Origin: Nostoc sp. PA-18-2419 | GTDB taxonomy: Bacteria > Cyanobacteriota > Cyanobacteriia > Cyanobacteriales > Nostocaceae | Reading direction: 5' to 3' | Assembly (NCBI RefSeq): GCF_005869855.1 | Contig: NZ_SZNH01000003.1 | Coordinates: 309,017-373,016, forward strand | Length of the DNA: 64,000 nucleotides | Shown here: positions 63,933 through 64,000 of the stretch, in pieces | Layout: each line of letters starts with the position of its first letter | Numbering within the stretch: position 1 is the stretch's first letter | The notes under the pieces: generated by a model | Database searches by the model: none | Told to the model about the DNA's origin: nothing | Seen by the model: the letters and a program-made list of their open reading frames with translations, nothing else | Made by a program: the position numbers and the translations under genes

Positions 63933-64000
<68 letters not shown>

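Overview
The window reads as chromosomal DNA from a filamentous, probably heterocyst-forming cyanobacterium (Nostocales: Nostoc, Anabaena, Calothrix or a relative). It carries genes for photosystem I (psaE), photosystem II assembly (psb28) and the photosynthetic NDH-1 complex (ndhO), plus many families restricted to cyanobacteria (DUF1997, DUF1830, DUF3134, DUF4079, PAP/fibrillin). The HIP1 octamer GCGATCGC is very frequent, and spacers are full of short tandem and palindromic repeats typical of this order. The last 68 bases are the start of a 16S rRNA gene whose first bases match cyanobacterial 16S.

Layout. 0.3-8.2 kb: DUF1997 gene, the rne-rnhB pair with a long structured leader, a two-module radical SAM protein and a STAS protein. 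8.6-12.4 kb: small genes, clpS, a CPBP protease, and two decayed genes (a dapL fragment and an S1/rps1 paralogue broken by a stop codon). 12.4-16.3 kb: pentapeptide-repeat and DICT-HD genes overlapping by four bases, and a B12-type radical SAM gene. 16.8-21.2 kb: DUF1830, DUF4079, a membrane protein, a stand-alone ABC ATPase, an OmpR-type regulator. 21.4-34.3 kb: moaB, psb28, dtd, a His-rich COG0523 GTPase, cysS, the TldD/TldE protease pair, bolA-grxD, mraY, a PAP/fibrillin protein, psaE, mutM and ndhO. 34.5-40.9 kb is the accessory part: a 20-residue-repeat protein, a lipoprotein, a three-gene cassette (winged-helix protein, AAA ATPase, Mrr-like nuclease), gene relics and a double Nif11-domain protein. 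41-64 kb: pgi, a RelE-type toxin-antitoxin pair, a 10 x 21 bp minisatellite, a branched-chain/neutral amino-acid ABC transporter pair (LivM/LivG type), hemA, glpX, DUF981, grxC, tadA, a PlsC-like acyltransferase, coaD overlapping a coiled-coil gene across a C9 tract, lgt, cobM, a MIF-family gene, rlmN, a TPR protein, NADAR, comEC, glyQ and the rrn promoter.

Most genes are housekeeping and stand alone or in pairs: rne/rnhB (RNA turnover), tldD/tldE (heterodimeric protease), bolA/grxD (Fe-S and iron sensing), livM/livG (uptake), glpX/hemA (same strand, separated by a large hairpin). The best candidate for an undescribed system is the cassette at 35755-39721. One protein has a predicted DNA-binding fold, one is an Orc-like ATPase with a nuclease-like tail, and one joins an N-terminal recognition-type domain to an intact PD-(D/E)XK nuclease motif. 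Together they look like an uncharacterised ATP-dependent restriction or defence module. The window also records gene decay: at least four relics of coding sequence can be read directly.
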